Assembly: GCA_023701135.1 (NCBI GenBank)
Contig: JAMPXP010000001.1
Location: 1 to 64,000 of the forward strand
Origin: Desulfobacula sp.
Lineage (GTDB): Bacteria > Desulfobacterota > Desulfobacteria > Desulfobacterales > Desulfobacteraceae
DNA length: 64,000 nt
Reading direction: 5' to 3'
The translations under genes and the position numbers were made by a program. The notes below the pieces were generated by a model. The model searched no databases. It saw only the letters and a list, made by a program, of their open reading frames with translations, and was not told the origin of the DNA. Below are positions 18,042-24,806 of the stretch, in pieces; positions within the stretch are counted from its first letter, which is position 1, and every line of letters begins with the position of its first letter.

Positions 18042-18076
18042 ACAGCGGTATGGATTTCGTAAACCCATACCGCTGT
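18042..18076 (-). terminator. Terminator of the SLC13 permease gene
   Basis: Perfect 12-bp stem ACAGCGGTATGG/CCATACCGCTGT with an 11-nt loop. On the minus strand it is followed by TTTTAAAATCC. It lies 22 bp past the permease stop codon and fits a rho-independent terminator. Confidence 0.75.
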
Positions 18077-18098
18077 CAATGAAGGTTACAAGCTATCC

Positions 18099-19910
18099 TT
18101 ATTTGATTCCATAGAAAAAATAAATCATGGTCAGCTCAACGGTAAGGAAAAGAACCGTCATGATACCCCCTGCCTTTGCATAGTCTACGGTCCTGTAGCC
18201 GCCGGGCCGCATGACAAGGGCATTTACCTGGTGGGTGGGCAGAACAAAGCTGTTGGAGGCGGAAAGACCCACCACCAGCGCCGCCATCCGGGGATCTCCC
18301 CCGGCCATGATGGCCATGTTCATGCACAGGGGTACCAGGAGCACCGTGGCCCCGACATTGGAAATCACCAGGGTGAAAAAGGTGGTCATGATGCCGATCA
18401 CCGTGAGAAGCAGGATGGGGGACGGGGTCCCGATGAACCCCAGCACGGTCTGGGCAATGAAGGCCGCAGTCCCTGATTTTTCAAAGGCAATGCCTAGAGG
18501 AATCAGGCCGGCCAGGAGAAAAACCGTCATCCAGTCCACGGCCCCATAGGCCTCGTCAATGGTGAGGACCCCGGTGATGATCATGCCCAGAGCGCCTGAC
18601 ATCAGCGCCACGGACAAGGTGGTATCGAAAAGAATGACCTGTAACAGGGCAACGGCAAACCAGGCTACGGCAAGCACGGCTTTTTGGGGACGAAGAATTT
18701 CTCCCTCCAGGGGGGAGGCGAAAATCAGGGCCCGGGGCTGGGGCCGATTTTTCAGGATATGGAATTTTTCCCAGGGTCCCTGGAGCAGGAGGGTGTCCCC
18801 CATGCTCAGTCGGATATTGGTCAGCCCGCTGTAATATTTTTTATTGTCCTTGAACAGAACCAGGGGGTTTAAGCCGAAGAGTTCCTTAAAATCCACCTCA
18901 TTCAGGGTTTTGCCGATGAGTTCGGATCTGGGGGAAACAACCACTTCCGCCATGCCTGCATTGGTATTGGCCAGAGAGTCGGCAAAGGTGTCAAGTGTGT
19001 CCTTTATTGTCCAGCCATATTCCCTGGCCAGTTGTTCAATGTTTTCCCTTTTGCCGACCACGGCCACATCATCGTTGGGGGAAATGGATTCATAACTGTG
19101 GGGAACATGGTTGGTGGTCCGGTTGGAAGGAGAACTGATAGCGATGACCGTCACCAGGAATTTGGGACGGATATTCAGGTCATCCAGGATTCCCGTGACC
19201 CCCTTTTCAGGCACATGGAGTTCAACGATATTGTTCACACCCTGGTATTCCTTGATCAACATTTCCGAAGCACCCTTATTGAACTGGCCGGTATTGGCCG
19301 GAAGTATCCATTTGCCGAATACGACAAAATAGATGAGGGCGGAAAGCGTCAGGCAGATCCCGATGGGCGTCTGGGTAAAAAGGCCGAAGGGTTCCAGTTT
19401 CTGTCCGCCCACCACCATGAGATCGTTGAGGATAATGGTGGGGCTGGCCCCAACCAGGGTGATGGTGCCGCCGATAATGGCGCAGAATCCCATGGGCATC
19501 AATACCCTTGAGGTAGGGATTCCCAGGCGTTTGGATATTCGTTGGGTAACGGGCATGAACAGGGCCGCCGCGCCGATATTCTGCATCATGCTGGATATGG
19601 TGCCCACAGCACCGGCAATCAAAAGGATCACCTTACTTTCACTATTGCCGGCAAGGGCCATGATGGGCTTGGCCACTTTATTCATAACGCCGGTCTTATC
19701 AAGTCCGGCACCGATGATAATGACGGCAATAATGGAGCAGACCGCATTGCCGGCAAGGCCGGAAAAGGCCTCCTTGGGGGTTACAAGACCCAATATGGGT
19801 AAGAGGACCATCATCATGATCCCCACCACATCCACCCGGACCCATTCAAAAACAAACAAACAGATAACAAAAACAAGAACAATCATTGTCATCATCATTT
19901 CAGGTGTCAT
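18099..19910 (-). CDS. SLC13-family permease with two RCK_C (TrkA-C) domains
   Basis: 603 aa inner-membrane protein of the divalent anion:Na+ symporter/ArsB-like group. The N-terminal membrane half has LPILGLVTPKEAFSGLAGNAV and MGFCAIIGGTITLVGASPTIILND; the C-terminal half has LLAGLIPLGIAFEKSGTA and NVGATVLLVPLC. The soluble middle (about 215-395) contains two RCK_C-like modules, for example NDDVAVVGKRENIEQLA and GDTLLLQGPWEKFHIL. These architectures are widespread and the substrate (sulfate, dicarboxylate or other anion) cannot be read from sequence. It is the last gene of an operon with Usp and a 28-aa membrane peptide and has its own terminator. An eight-codon mini-ORF ends immediately before its ATG. 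Confidence 0.9.
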   Translation of the reverse strand: MTPEMMMTMIVLVFVICLFVFEWVRVDVVGIMMMVLLPILGLVTPKEAFSGLAGNAVCSIIAVIIIGAGLDKTGVMNKVAKPIMALAGNSESKVILLIAGAVGTISSMMQNIGAAALFMPVTQRISKRLGIPTSRVLMPMGFCAIIGGTITLVGASPTIILNDLMVVGGQKLEPFGLFTQTPIGICLTLSALIYFVVFGKWILPANTGQFNKGASEMLIKEYQGVNNIVELHVPEKGVTGILDDLNIRPKFLVTVIAISSPSNRTTNHVPHSYESISPNDDVAVVGKRENIEQLAREYGWTIKDTLDTFADSLANTNAGMAEVVVSPRSELIGKTLNEVDFKELFGLNPLVLFKDNKKYYSGLTNIRLSMGDTLLLQGPWEKFHILKNRPQPRALIFASPLEGEILRPQKAVLAVAWFAVALLQVILFDTTLSVALMSGALGMIITGVLTIDEAYGAVDWMTVFLLAGLIPLGIAFEKSGTAAFIAQTVLGFIGTPSPILLLTVIGIMTTFFTLVISNVGATVLLVPLCMNMAIMAGGDPRMAALVVGLSASNSFVLPTHQVNALVMRPGGYRTVDYAKAGGIMTVLFLTVELTMIYFFYGIK

Positions 19911-19937
19911 TTACCGTATTCTCCATTCAAACGTCAT
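19911..19937 (-). promoter_or_regulatory. Eight-codon mini-ORF abutting the permease start
   Basis: MTFEWRIR-stop, in frame with and directly touching the SLC13 ATG (TAAATG). The strongest Shine-Dalgarno (AGGAGG, 19948-19953) lies 10 nt upstream of this mini-ORF; a weaker GGAG inside the mini-ORF precedes the permease ATG. It may set translation by reinitiation, or be a relic of a longer N-terminus. Confidence 0.4.
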
Positions 19938-19982
19938 TATCAATTGACCTCCTCTACAGGCGCAGGTTAACAAGACGAATTT

Positions 19983-20069
19983 TTATTTTTTATTTTCATT
20001 TCGAAAAACATAACAAAGGACGGAAACCGCCAGAATCAACACAATTCCTAAAATAAACGGGGTATTCAT
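19983..20069 (-). CDS. 28-aa single-pass membrane peptide
   Basis: Too short for the ORF track. ATG at 20069 (or the ATG one codon earlier) has AAGGAG 5 nt upstream. The product is a very short N-terminus (NTP), a 17-residue hydrophobic helix (FILGIVLILAVSVLCYV), then a basic/polar tail RNENKK before TAA. Positive charge at the C-terminal end predicts an N-out, C-in helix. It starts 9 bp downstream of the Usp stop and ends 45 bp before the SLC13 mini-ORF. Size and position resemble regulatory small subunits such as KdpF or CydX, but no homology is claimed. Ribosome binding site, spacing and composition argue it is real. Confidence 0.6.
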   Translation of the reverse strand: MNTPFILGIVLILAVSVLCYVFRNENKK

Positions 20070-20078
20070 CATCACTCC

Positions 20079-20630
20079 TTAATTCATGGAATAAACGCAG
20101 AGGCGCTGGGCAATCCGTTTCTCATTTCCAACCACTCCCCTTGCCCTGGCCGGTTCCTTATTTTCGGAAATAATAAACTCGATCTCGCCGCATTCCTTTG
20201 CAACGGCGGCAATGGCATGGTCCATATCTGAAAAATGAACGGTATGGGCAAATTTAAGACCCAGGTCTACGGCTTTGGCCCGAAAGGCTTCGGCATTCCG
20301 GGCCGAGGTTTCTTTAAAATCTGCAAATAATTTATCATGGGTGGTTGAAAAAAACTCGGTGAGATCATGGGTGATATTGGCGGCATTGACCGCGATAATG
20401 CCGTAATTCATCCTGCCGGCCATCTCCAGGGCATAGGACATCATATCATCGGAAAACCGGCTCTCATGGGTTGCAACCACCACGTTCCGGCCATTGTTTT
20501 CTGCGCAGGTAAGGGTCTCCTGGTTTTGATTCCCGATACCGGCTTCGGCAAAGGTGATGGCTTCCTGGTAATCATCCACCTTGTTATTGAATCGCAAAAA
20601 TTTTGTTTTCAATGTATTTAAAAATGCCAT
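20079..20630 (-). CDS. Universal stress protein (Usp) family protein with N-terminal extension
   Basis: 183 aa. Residues about 45-180 look like a single Usp domain: a first strand NVVVATHESRFSDDMMSYALEMA, a middle section with IIAVNAAN, and IEFIISENK near the end. The ATP-binding G-2x-G-9x-G(S/T) motif is not evident. The first 40 residues are an added helical segment containing the string AITFAEAG, which also occurs as AVTFAEKG in the 59-aa protein at 23.6 kb. AAAGGAG precedes the ATG. It is the first gene of the Usp - 28-aa peptide - SLC13 operon and divergent from the receiver-Lon gene. Confidence 0.8.
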   Translation of the reverse strand: MAFLNTLKTKFLRFNNKVDDYQEAITFAEAGIGNQNQETLTCAENNGRNVVVATHESRFSDDMMSYALEMAGRMNYGIIAVNAANITHDLTEFFSTTHDKLFADFKETSARNAEAFRAKAVDLGLKFAHTVHFSDMDHAIAAVAKECGEIEFIISENKEPARARGVVGNEKRIAQRLCVYSMN

Positions 20631-20748
20631 AATTATTCTCCTTTAAACGGTTATTTTGTTTTGTCCCGTTTCATATTGAGCAAAAGGTATACCAAGCTAA
20701 GGAATCCATTGAAAACAGAGCATATTTCATTTGATCCGGTAAAAGAAG

Positions 20749-20873
20749 AAGGTCAAAAAGGGTCTGCATTTTGTTTCACAATGCAACCCCAAGGTCAAAT
20801 ATAGTAAATTCGCCTTTAACAAAAGGGGGTTAAACGATATTGCACTTGACAATGCAATGTTGCGATTTGCAAC
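20749..20873. repeat. Array of paired short operator-like repeats
   Basis: Two direct copies of AAGGTCAAA spaced 42 bp start to start (four helical turns) alternate with two CAATGCAA copies spaced 71 bp. The second CAATGCAA is embedded in the inverted repeat ATTGCA-N8-TGCAAT, followed at once by GTTGC gattt GCAAC. Binding factors are unknown. Confidence 0.5.
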
Positions 20874-20944
20874 GAATTTTGATTTTTTTATTTTAAATTC
20901 AATGGATTATCAATTATTGAAGTTCGAAATTCCAGGGTTTTTCC

Positions 20945-20973
20945 TTGACTTCCTGGAAGTCCGGGAGTAGATA
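20945..20973 (+). promoter_or_regulatory. Candidate sigma70 promoter with palindrome over the -35, upstream of receiver-Lon
   Basis: TTGACT (20945-20950), a 17-nt spacer and TAGATA (20968-20973), with the gene start at 21002. The perfect palindrome GACTTCC-T-GGAAGTC (20947-20961) overlaps the -35 box, as expected for a repressor site. The -10 match is weak. Confidence 0.4.
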
Positions 20974-21001
20974 TCCGGCAGTTAGAATATGAGGCAAGCC
21001 A

Positions 21002-23005
21002 ATGAAACGTTTCTTTAAAAAAGACCAGGAAGATCTGACCGGCGAAATTGATGAACTAAGACAGGCTGTTCTGGACATCAAAATGCCTGGATCCGTCGAG
21101 CCCATTGTTCTCAAGGAAGTGGACCGGCTTTTTAAAATCAGCCCGTCTTCGGCGGAATACACCATCGGCATCAATTATATTGATTATCTGACCACCCTTC
21201 CCTGGAATCAATTCACCGACGACAACCTGGATATGGACCGGGCCGAAGCCATTCTCAACAAAGATCATTACGGCCTGGACGAGATCAAGGAAAGAATCCT
21301 CGAGCATCTGGCCGTGCGGCAGATGAAGCTGTCCGTAAAAAATTCCGTTCTGATCGTGGATGATGAAAAAATGACCCGCATGAACCTGTCCCATGTCCTT
21401 TCCAAAGAAGGCTATGCGGTTGAAACGGATTCCAGCGGCAGTGATGCCTTGGAAAGACTTTCAGGGAGGCATTTTGACCTGGTCATCACGGATCTTAAAA
21501 TGGACAAGGTGGACGGCCTCATGCTCCTGGACGCGATTAAAAAAAACAGCCCTTCTACCGAAGTCATTATCATTACGGGCTATGCAACGGTTCTGACCGC
21601 CGTGGACGCCATCAAAAGAGGTTCCTTCCATTTTATAGCCAAGCCCCTGAAACTGGATGAAATCCGATCCACCGTGAAAAGCGCCCTGTCCAAAAAAACA
21701 GGGATGAACCATTCAAAAAGCCCGGTCATCTGTTTCACCGGCCCTCCCGGAATTGGAAAAACTTCCCTTGGGCAATCCATTGCCCGGAGCCTGGAACGTA
21801 AATTTGTCCGGATATCCCTTGCCGGCATGAAAGATGAGGCCGATATCCGGGGGCATAGACGGTCCTACGTCGGGGCCCTTTCAGGAAGGATCATCCAGGG
21901 GATCCGGCGGGTGGAATCCGGCAACCCGGTCTTTATGCTGGATGAAATCGATAAAATCGGTCAGGATTTTAAGGGGGACCCGGCCTCGGCCCTGCTTGAA
22001 GTTCTTGATCCCCAGCAGAATTCCCAGTTCATTGATCATTATCTGGATGTCCCCTATGATCTTTCCAGGGTCATGTTCATCGCCACGGCCAATACCGTCA
22101 GCAGGATTCCCCGGCCCCTTCTCGACCGGTTTGAAGTCATTTCCATGTCCGGATATACGGTGGATGAAAAGGTTCATATTGCAGAAAGGCATTTGATTCC
22201 AAAGGCCATTGAGGATTCGGGCCTGACCCGGTTTTCCCTTACATTCACCGAAGAAGCGCTTCGAAAGATGATCCGGGAGCATACCCGGGAGGCAGGGCTA
22301 AGGGAATTTGAAAGAAAAATTTTTTCCGTCTGCAGAAAAATTACCCGGAAACTCGGGAAAAACACCATTGATCCGGATGCTCTGGAAATCACGCCAAAAG
22401 CCGTGGAAGACCTGCTGGGACCAAGCCAGTACCATTTTGAAATTGCAGGCGCCAAGGACAGGATAGGATGTTCAACCGGTCTTGCCTGGACCGAAACCGG
22501 GGGTGAAATCATCTTTGTGGAAGCCACCAAAATGATGGGCACCAACCGGCTGATTTTGACCGGGTCCCTGGGAGATGTCATGAAGGAATCGGCCCAGGCC
22601 GCCTTGAGTTATATCCGGAGCAATACCCAAACCTTCGGGCTTGCCGAGGATTTCTTTCACCAGCAGGATATTCACATCCATGTCCCGGCCGGCGCCATTC
22701 CCAAAGACGGACCATCGGCAGGCCTCACCATTGCCGTCTCGCTCTTGTCGCTACTCAAGGGCAGGCCCTGCAGAAGGGATACGGCCATGACCGGGGAACT
22801 GACCTTAAGCGGAAGAATTCTTCCTGTGGGTGGTATCAAGGAAAAGCTTCTGGCTGCAAAAATGGCCGGGATCAAGACCGTTATTTTCCCTTTAAAGAAC
22901 AAAGGGGAACTGTCAACCCTTCCCGATGATCTTAAAAAAGATATTCATATCATCACGGCCGGCGAACTGGACGAAATCCTGGATCTGGTTCTGAAAGAGG
23001 CCTAA
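21002..23005 (+). CDS. Lon-family ATP-dependent protease with inserted response-regulator receiver domain
   Basis: 667 aa. Residues 1-110 match only the helical linker just before the Lon ATPase (YIDYLTTLPWNQF, DHYGLDEIKERILEHLAVRQ); the classical N-terminal substrate domain is missing. Residues about 115-232 are a complete receiver: VDDE pocket (Asp120/121), phosphoacceptor Asp164 (ITDLKM), Thr192 (ITGYAT), Lys214 (IAKPL). The Lon body then resumes exactly where it left off: SPVICFTGPPGIGKTSLG (Walker A 247-254), FMLDEIDK (Walker B), VMFIATAN, and the S16 protease with Ser572 (PKDGPSAG) and Lys613 (GGIKEK). All catalytic residues are present, so it should be an active AAA+ serine protease, possibly gated by phosphorylation. 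GAGG precedes the ATG. The receiver resembles those of NtrC-type regulators such as the one at 15.2 kb. Confidence 0.93.
   Translation: MKRFFKKDQEDLTGEIDELRQAVLDIKMPGSVEPIVLKEVDRLFKISPSSAEYTIGINYIDYLTTLPWNQFTDDNLDMDRAEAILNKDHYGLDEIKERILEHLAVRQMKLSVKNSVLIVDDEKMTRMNLSHVLSKEGYAVETDSSGSDALERLSGRHFDLVITDLKMDKVDGLMLLDAIKKNSPSTEVIIITGYATVLTAVDAIKRGSFHFIAKPLKLDEIRSTVKSALSKKTGMNHSKSPVICFTGPPGIGKTSLGQSIARSLERKFVRISLAGMKDEADIRGHRRSYVGALSGRIIQGIRRVESGNPVFMLDEIDKIGQDFKGDPASALLEVLDPQQNSQFIDHYLDVPYDLSRVMFIATANTVSRIPRPLLDRFEVISMSGYTVDEKVHIAERHLIPKAIEDSGLTRFSLTFTEEALRKMIREHTREAGLREFERKIFSVCRKITRKLGKNTIDPDALEITPKAVEDLLGPSQYHFEIAGAKDRIGCSTGLAWTETGGEIIFVEATKMMGTNRLILTGSLGDVMKESAQAALSYIRSNTQTFGLAEDFFHQQDIHIHVPAGAIPKDGPSAGLTIAVSLLSLLKGRPCRRDTAMTGELTLSGRILPVGGIKEKLLAAKMAGIKTVIFPLKNKGELSTLPDDLKKDIHIITAGELDEILDLVLKEA
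21344..21697 (+). other. Receiver-domain insertion inside the Lon reading frame
   Basis: Codes for about residues 115-232. The flanking sequence AVRQMKLSVKNS / KTGMNHSKSPVICF would be contiguous in an ordinary Lon, where AVRQ is followed within about 12 residues by PI(L/I)CxxGPPG. The insertion is in frame and domain-complete. Confidence 0.85.
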
Positions 23006-23027
23006 GTCTCTCGAAAACCTGCAATCT

Positions 23028-23549
23028 TTAAGGGGCGGGTTTTGGTTCGCCCGGTGAGGTCTTCACAACCACAAGGGGAATCCGCAGCTTCTTTTTTATG
23101 GTTTCAATAGTCGAAAGGGAATGTCCTGTCCTGCCAGGTTGATCTGTTGAGGGATCAAAAATCGCCAACACAATATCCTGATGATCGTCAATGTAATGGG
23201 GCAGATCTTTTTCAGGACTGCTGTTGCTGGCGGTCACTTCAAGCACCACCCTGGCATGGCCGGCCTTGATCAGCTCATTTAAGGAATCCGATACCCGGGG
23301 CGAAAATTCTTTCCCCATCATGGGTAAGCCTTCTTCTGCAAAGGCAACCTCTGCAAAGGAATCCTCGAGCAGTTTTCCCAGGCGCCCCACCTTTTTTTTT
23401 GTGGTCGAGAGACACCGGGTGAGACCTTCCTCTTTCACAAACTGAAGAATATTCAGGTCTGCCTGGATTCTTCTGCAAAGCCCCACTGCATATTGAAAAA
23501 CCGAATCCGTGGGAATATTCCCATCGATGGCCAATAGGACTTGTTTCAT
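23028..23549 (-). CDS. Universal stress protein (Usp) family protein
   Basis: 173 aa. The N-terminus KQVLLAIDGNIPTDSVFQYAVGLCRRI is a typical Usp first strand and helix, and the C-terminus ends IPLVVVKTSPG as in Usp strand 5. The central part is divergent, with no clear ATP-binding glycine motif. AGAGGTAAG precedes the ATG. It is convergent with the receiver-Lon gene (22 bp apart) and follows the 59-aa TFAE-motif gene by 24 bp, so those two form a small operon. Confidence 0.75.
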   Translation of the reverse strand: MKQVLLAIDGNIPTDSVFQYAVGLCRRIQADLNILQFVKEEGLTRCLSTTKKKVGRLGKLLEDSFAEVAFAEEGLPMMGKEFSPRVSDSLNELIKAGHARVVLEVTASNSSPEKDLPHYIDDHQDIVLAIFDPSTDQPGRTGHSLSTIETIKKKLRIPLVVVKTSPGEPKPAP

Positions 23550-23573
23550 ATATCTTACCTCTTATCGGCTCAA

Positions 23574-23753
23574 TTATACCTGCATCCGGGGCCGGTTTTC
23601 CGCCTGCCGGGTGAGGTCTTTTCTGGAATTTTTCTGATTTTTCCGGTTGATTTCCGGCTTCATTACCTTCAGGGCATATTCATGATCGCCCTTTTCAGCA
23701 AACGTAACGGCTACCATAAGATTTTCCAATGTTTTTAACAATCCGATGTTCAT
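23574..23753 (-). CDS. 59-aa protein with AVTFAExG motif
   Basis: Start chosen at the ATG at 23753, which has AAGGAG 6 nt upstream; the ORF track start at 23771 lies upstream of that site. The N-terminal half (GLLKTLENLMVAVTFAEKGDHEYALKVM) predicts one amphipathic helical hairpin and resembles the N-terminal extension of the Usp protein at 20.1-20.6 kb (FLNTLKTK...AITFAEAG). The tail is basic and Gln/Asn/Arg-rich. Not recognised as a named family. It precedes a Usp gene, so in both loci the TFAE segment is linked to Usp, once fused and once as a separate gene. Confidence 0.65.
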   Translation of the reverse strand: MNIGLLKTLENLMVAVTFAEKGDHEYALKVMKPEINRKNQKNSRKDLTRQAENRPRMQV

Positions 23754-24090
23754 GAGTCTCTCCTTTTTCATGTCTGTTGAGGTTTAAAACATGGAATAGC
23801 ATATACCGTACCAATGGGAGATAAAAACTATTAACCAATTGAAATGTTAGACAATACATCCCCAAAAAAAACTAAAGCACCGGCTGAAACAGGCCGGATC
23901 TTTTATTAAGGGCTCAATCTTGTTTCAATTTGAAATGCAGAGATATGGAAAGCCTTGAATAGGATTAAATTACAACGGGTTAGGCAGGTATTGCAGGATA
24001 AAAACACAGCGTTGAGAATTGCAACGGCGCTTTTTCCGGATAGATGTCAGACCTCCCGGTCTTGTTCCCGGGAGGCCTGACATCAGGAAA
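23754..24090. other. Intergenic region downstream of the SLOG-like gene
   Basis: 337 bp. No ORF with a ribosome binding site on either strand. It holds a weak CCGGC/GCCGG hairpin followed by ATCTTTTATT at about 23880-23905 and the strong inverted repeat at 24043-24084. The promoter of the minus-strand 59-aa/Usp pair must lie here. Confidence 0.5.
24043..24084. terminator. Long near-perfect hairpin after the SLOG-like gene
   Basis: GATGTCAG-a-CCTCCCGG pairs with CCGGGAGG-c-CTGACATC (two 8-bp arms around one mismatch, 8-nt loop), 6 bp past the stop codon of the minus-strand gene. There is no T-run on the minus side, so the terminator call is from position and stability. Confidence 0.5.
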
Positions 24091-24636
24091 TTAGGAAAAG
24101 GACCTGTTGAAAAGATCCTCAATGGCTGTTCTGCCTTGTTCGGAGAGGTGACGTGTGCCTGTGCCGCAAAAGGTTTTATGGGTGATTGACGGTATCTCCT
24201 GAACCCATTCCCCCTGTTTCCAGATATACCACTCATTGGACTCCTGATCAAAAACACTGACCGGCCGGTTGAAAAATTTTGCCAATTCAACTCCCCAGCC
24301 TGTTCCGCCTTTAACGGTTCCGTCGGCCTGGATAAAGCCCACGGCAAAGACCTGATAACCTTTATTGACCATATGAAAAATGGTCTGAAAGACTTTCCGG
24401 ATCTTATCGGCCTGGGCATACCGCCGTCCCATCCGGACCGATACAATCTCCATGCTGATATTGCCTTTGTTTAATTCCCCATTGCTGAGGAGGCTAATAT
24501 TCTTATTTCTGGAGGGGGTATGGCCTTCAAAGGAAAAATTGATTTCGTTGATTCCGAATTTTTCAGCACATTCTCCAAATGCTTCTTCTGCGCCCTTTAG
24601 TCCTCCGCTGTATAAACTATAGTCTTCATTTCCCAT
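24091..24636 (-). CDS. SLOG-superfamily-like protein, function unknown
   Basis: 181 aa from the ATG at 24636 (MGNEDYSLYSGGLKG...), which has AGAGGAA about 6-7 nt upstream; the ORF track adds seven codons. YSGGLKGAEEAFGECAEKFG resembles the glycine-rich nucleotide-binding start of SLOG/Rossmann proteins (YSGGxxGAD/E). A later segment GTGWGVELAKFFNRPVSVFDQ followed by a Trp-rich stretch (EWYIWKQGEWV) and a C-terminal GTGTR looks like a substrate-like pocket. It is soluble with no signal peptide and stands alone. Possible roles include binding or hydrolysing a nucleotide-like ligand; this is an inference from the glycine pattern only. Confidence 0.6.
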   Translation of the reverse strand: MGNEDYSLYSGGLKGAEEAFGECAEKFGINEINFSFEGHTPSRNKNISLLSNGELNKGNISMEIVSVRMGRRYAQADKIRKVFQTIFHMVNKGYQVFAVGFIQADGTVKGGTGWGVELAKFFNRPVSVFDQESNEWYIWKQGEWVQEIPSITHKTFCGTGTRHLSEQGRTAIEDLFNRSFS

Positions 24637-24806
24637 GGTTTTTCCTCTTTTATTCATGATTTTAATAGCCGGTTGGATATCATGGTGATGATACCATGGA
24701 TAACAGAATTCTGAATAGAATTATTTTCAGTCGCTTTTAAAAAAACTTTGATTTAATATTCATTTTATATTACCTGGTGCTTTTGTAAAAAATTGAGAGG
24801 CTTTTC

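Larger units (their letters stand above)
20631..21001. other. Divergent regulatory region between usp operon and receiver-Lon gene
   Basis: 371 bp with no gene but unusually many short repeats: AAGGTCAAA at 20749-20757 and again at 20791-20799; CAATGCAA at 20779-20786 and 20850-20857; ATTGCA-N8-TGCAAT at 20839-20858; GTTGC-N5-GCAAC at 20859-20873; and the palindrome GACTTCC-T-GGAAGTC at 20947-20961. This arrangement looks like a multi-operator control region shared by both divergent units. Confidence 0.6.

Noticed and set aside
23005-23060. GGGCG/CGCCC hairpin at the end of receiver-Lon as a terminator
   Set aside because: Short stem inside the 3' end of the convergent Usp gene, with no T-run on the plus side.
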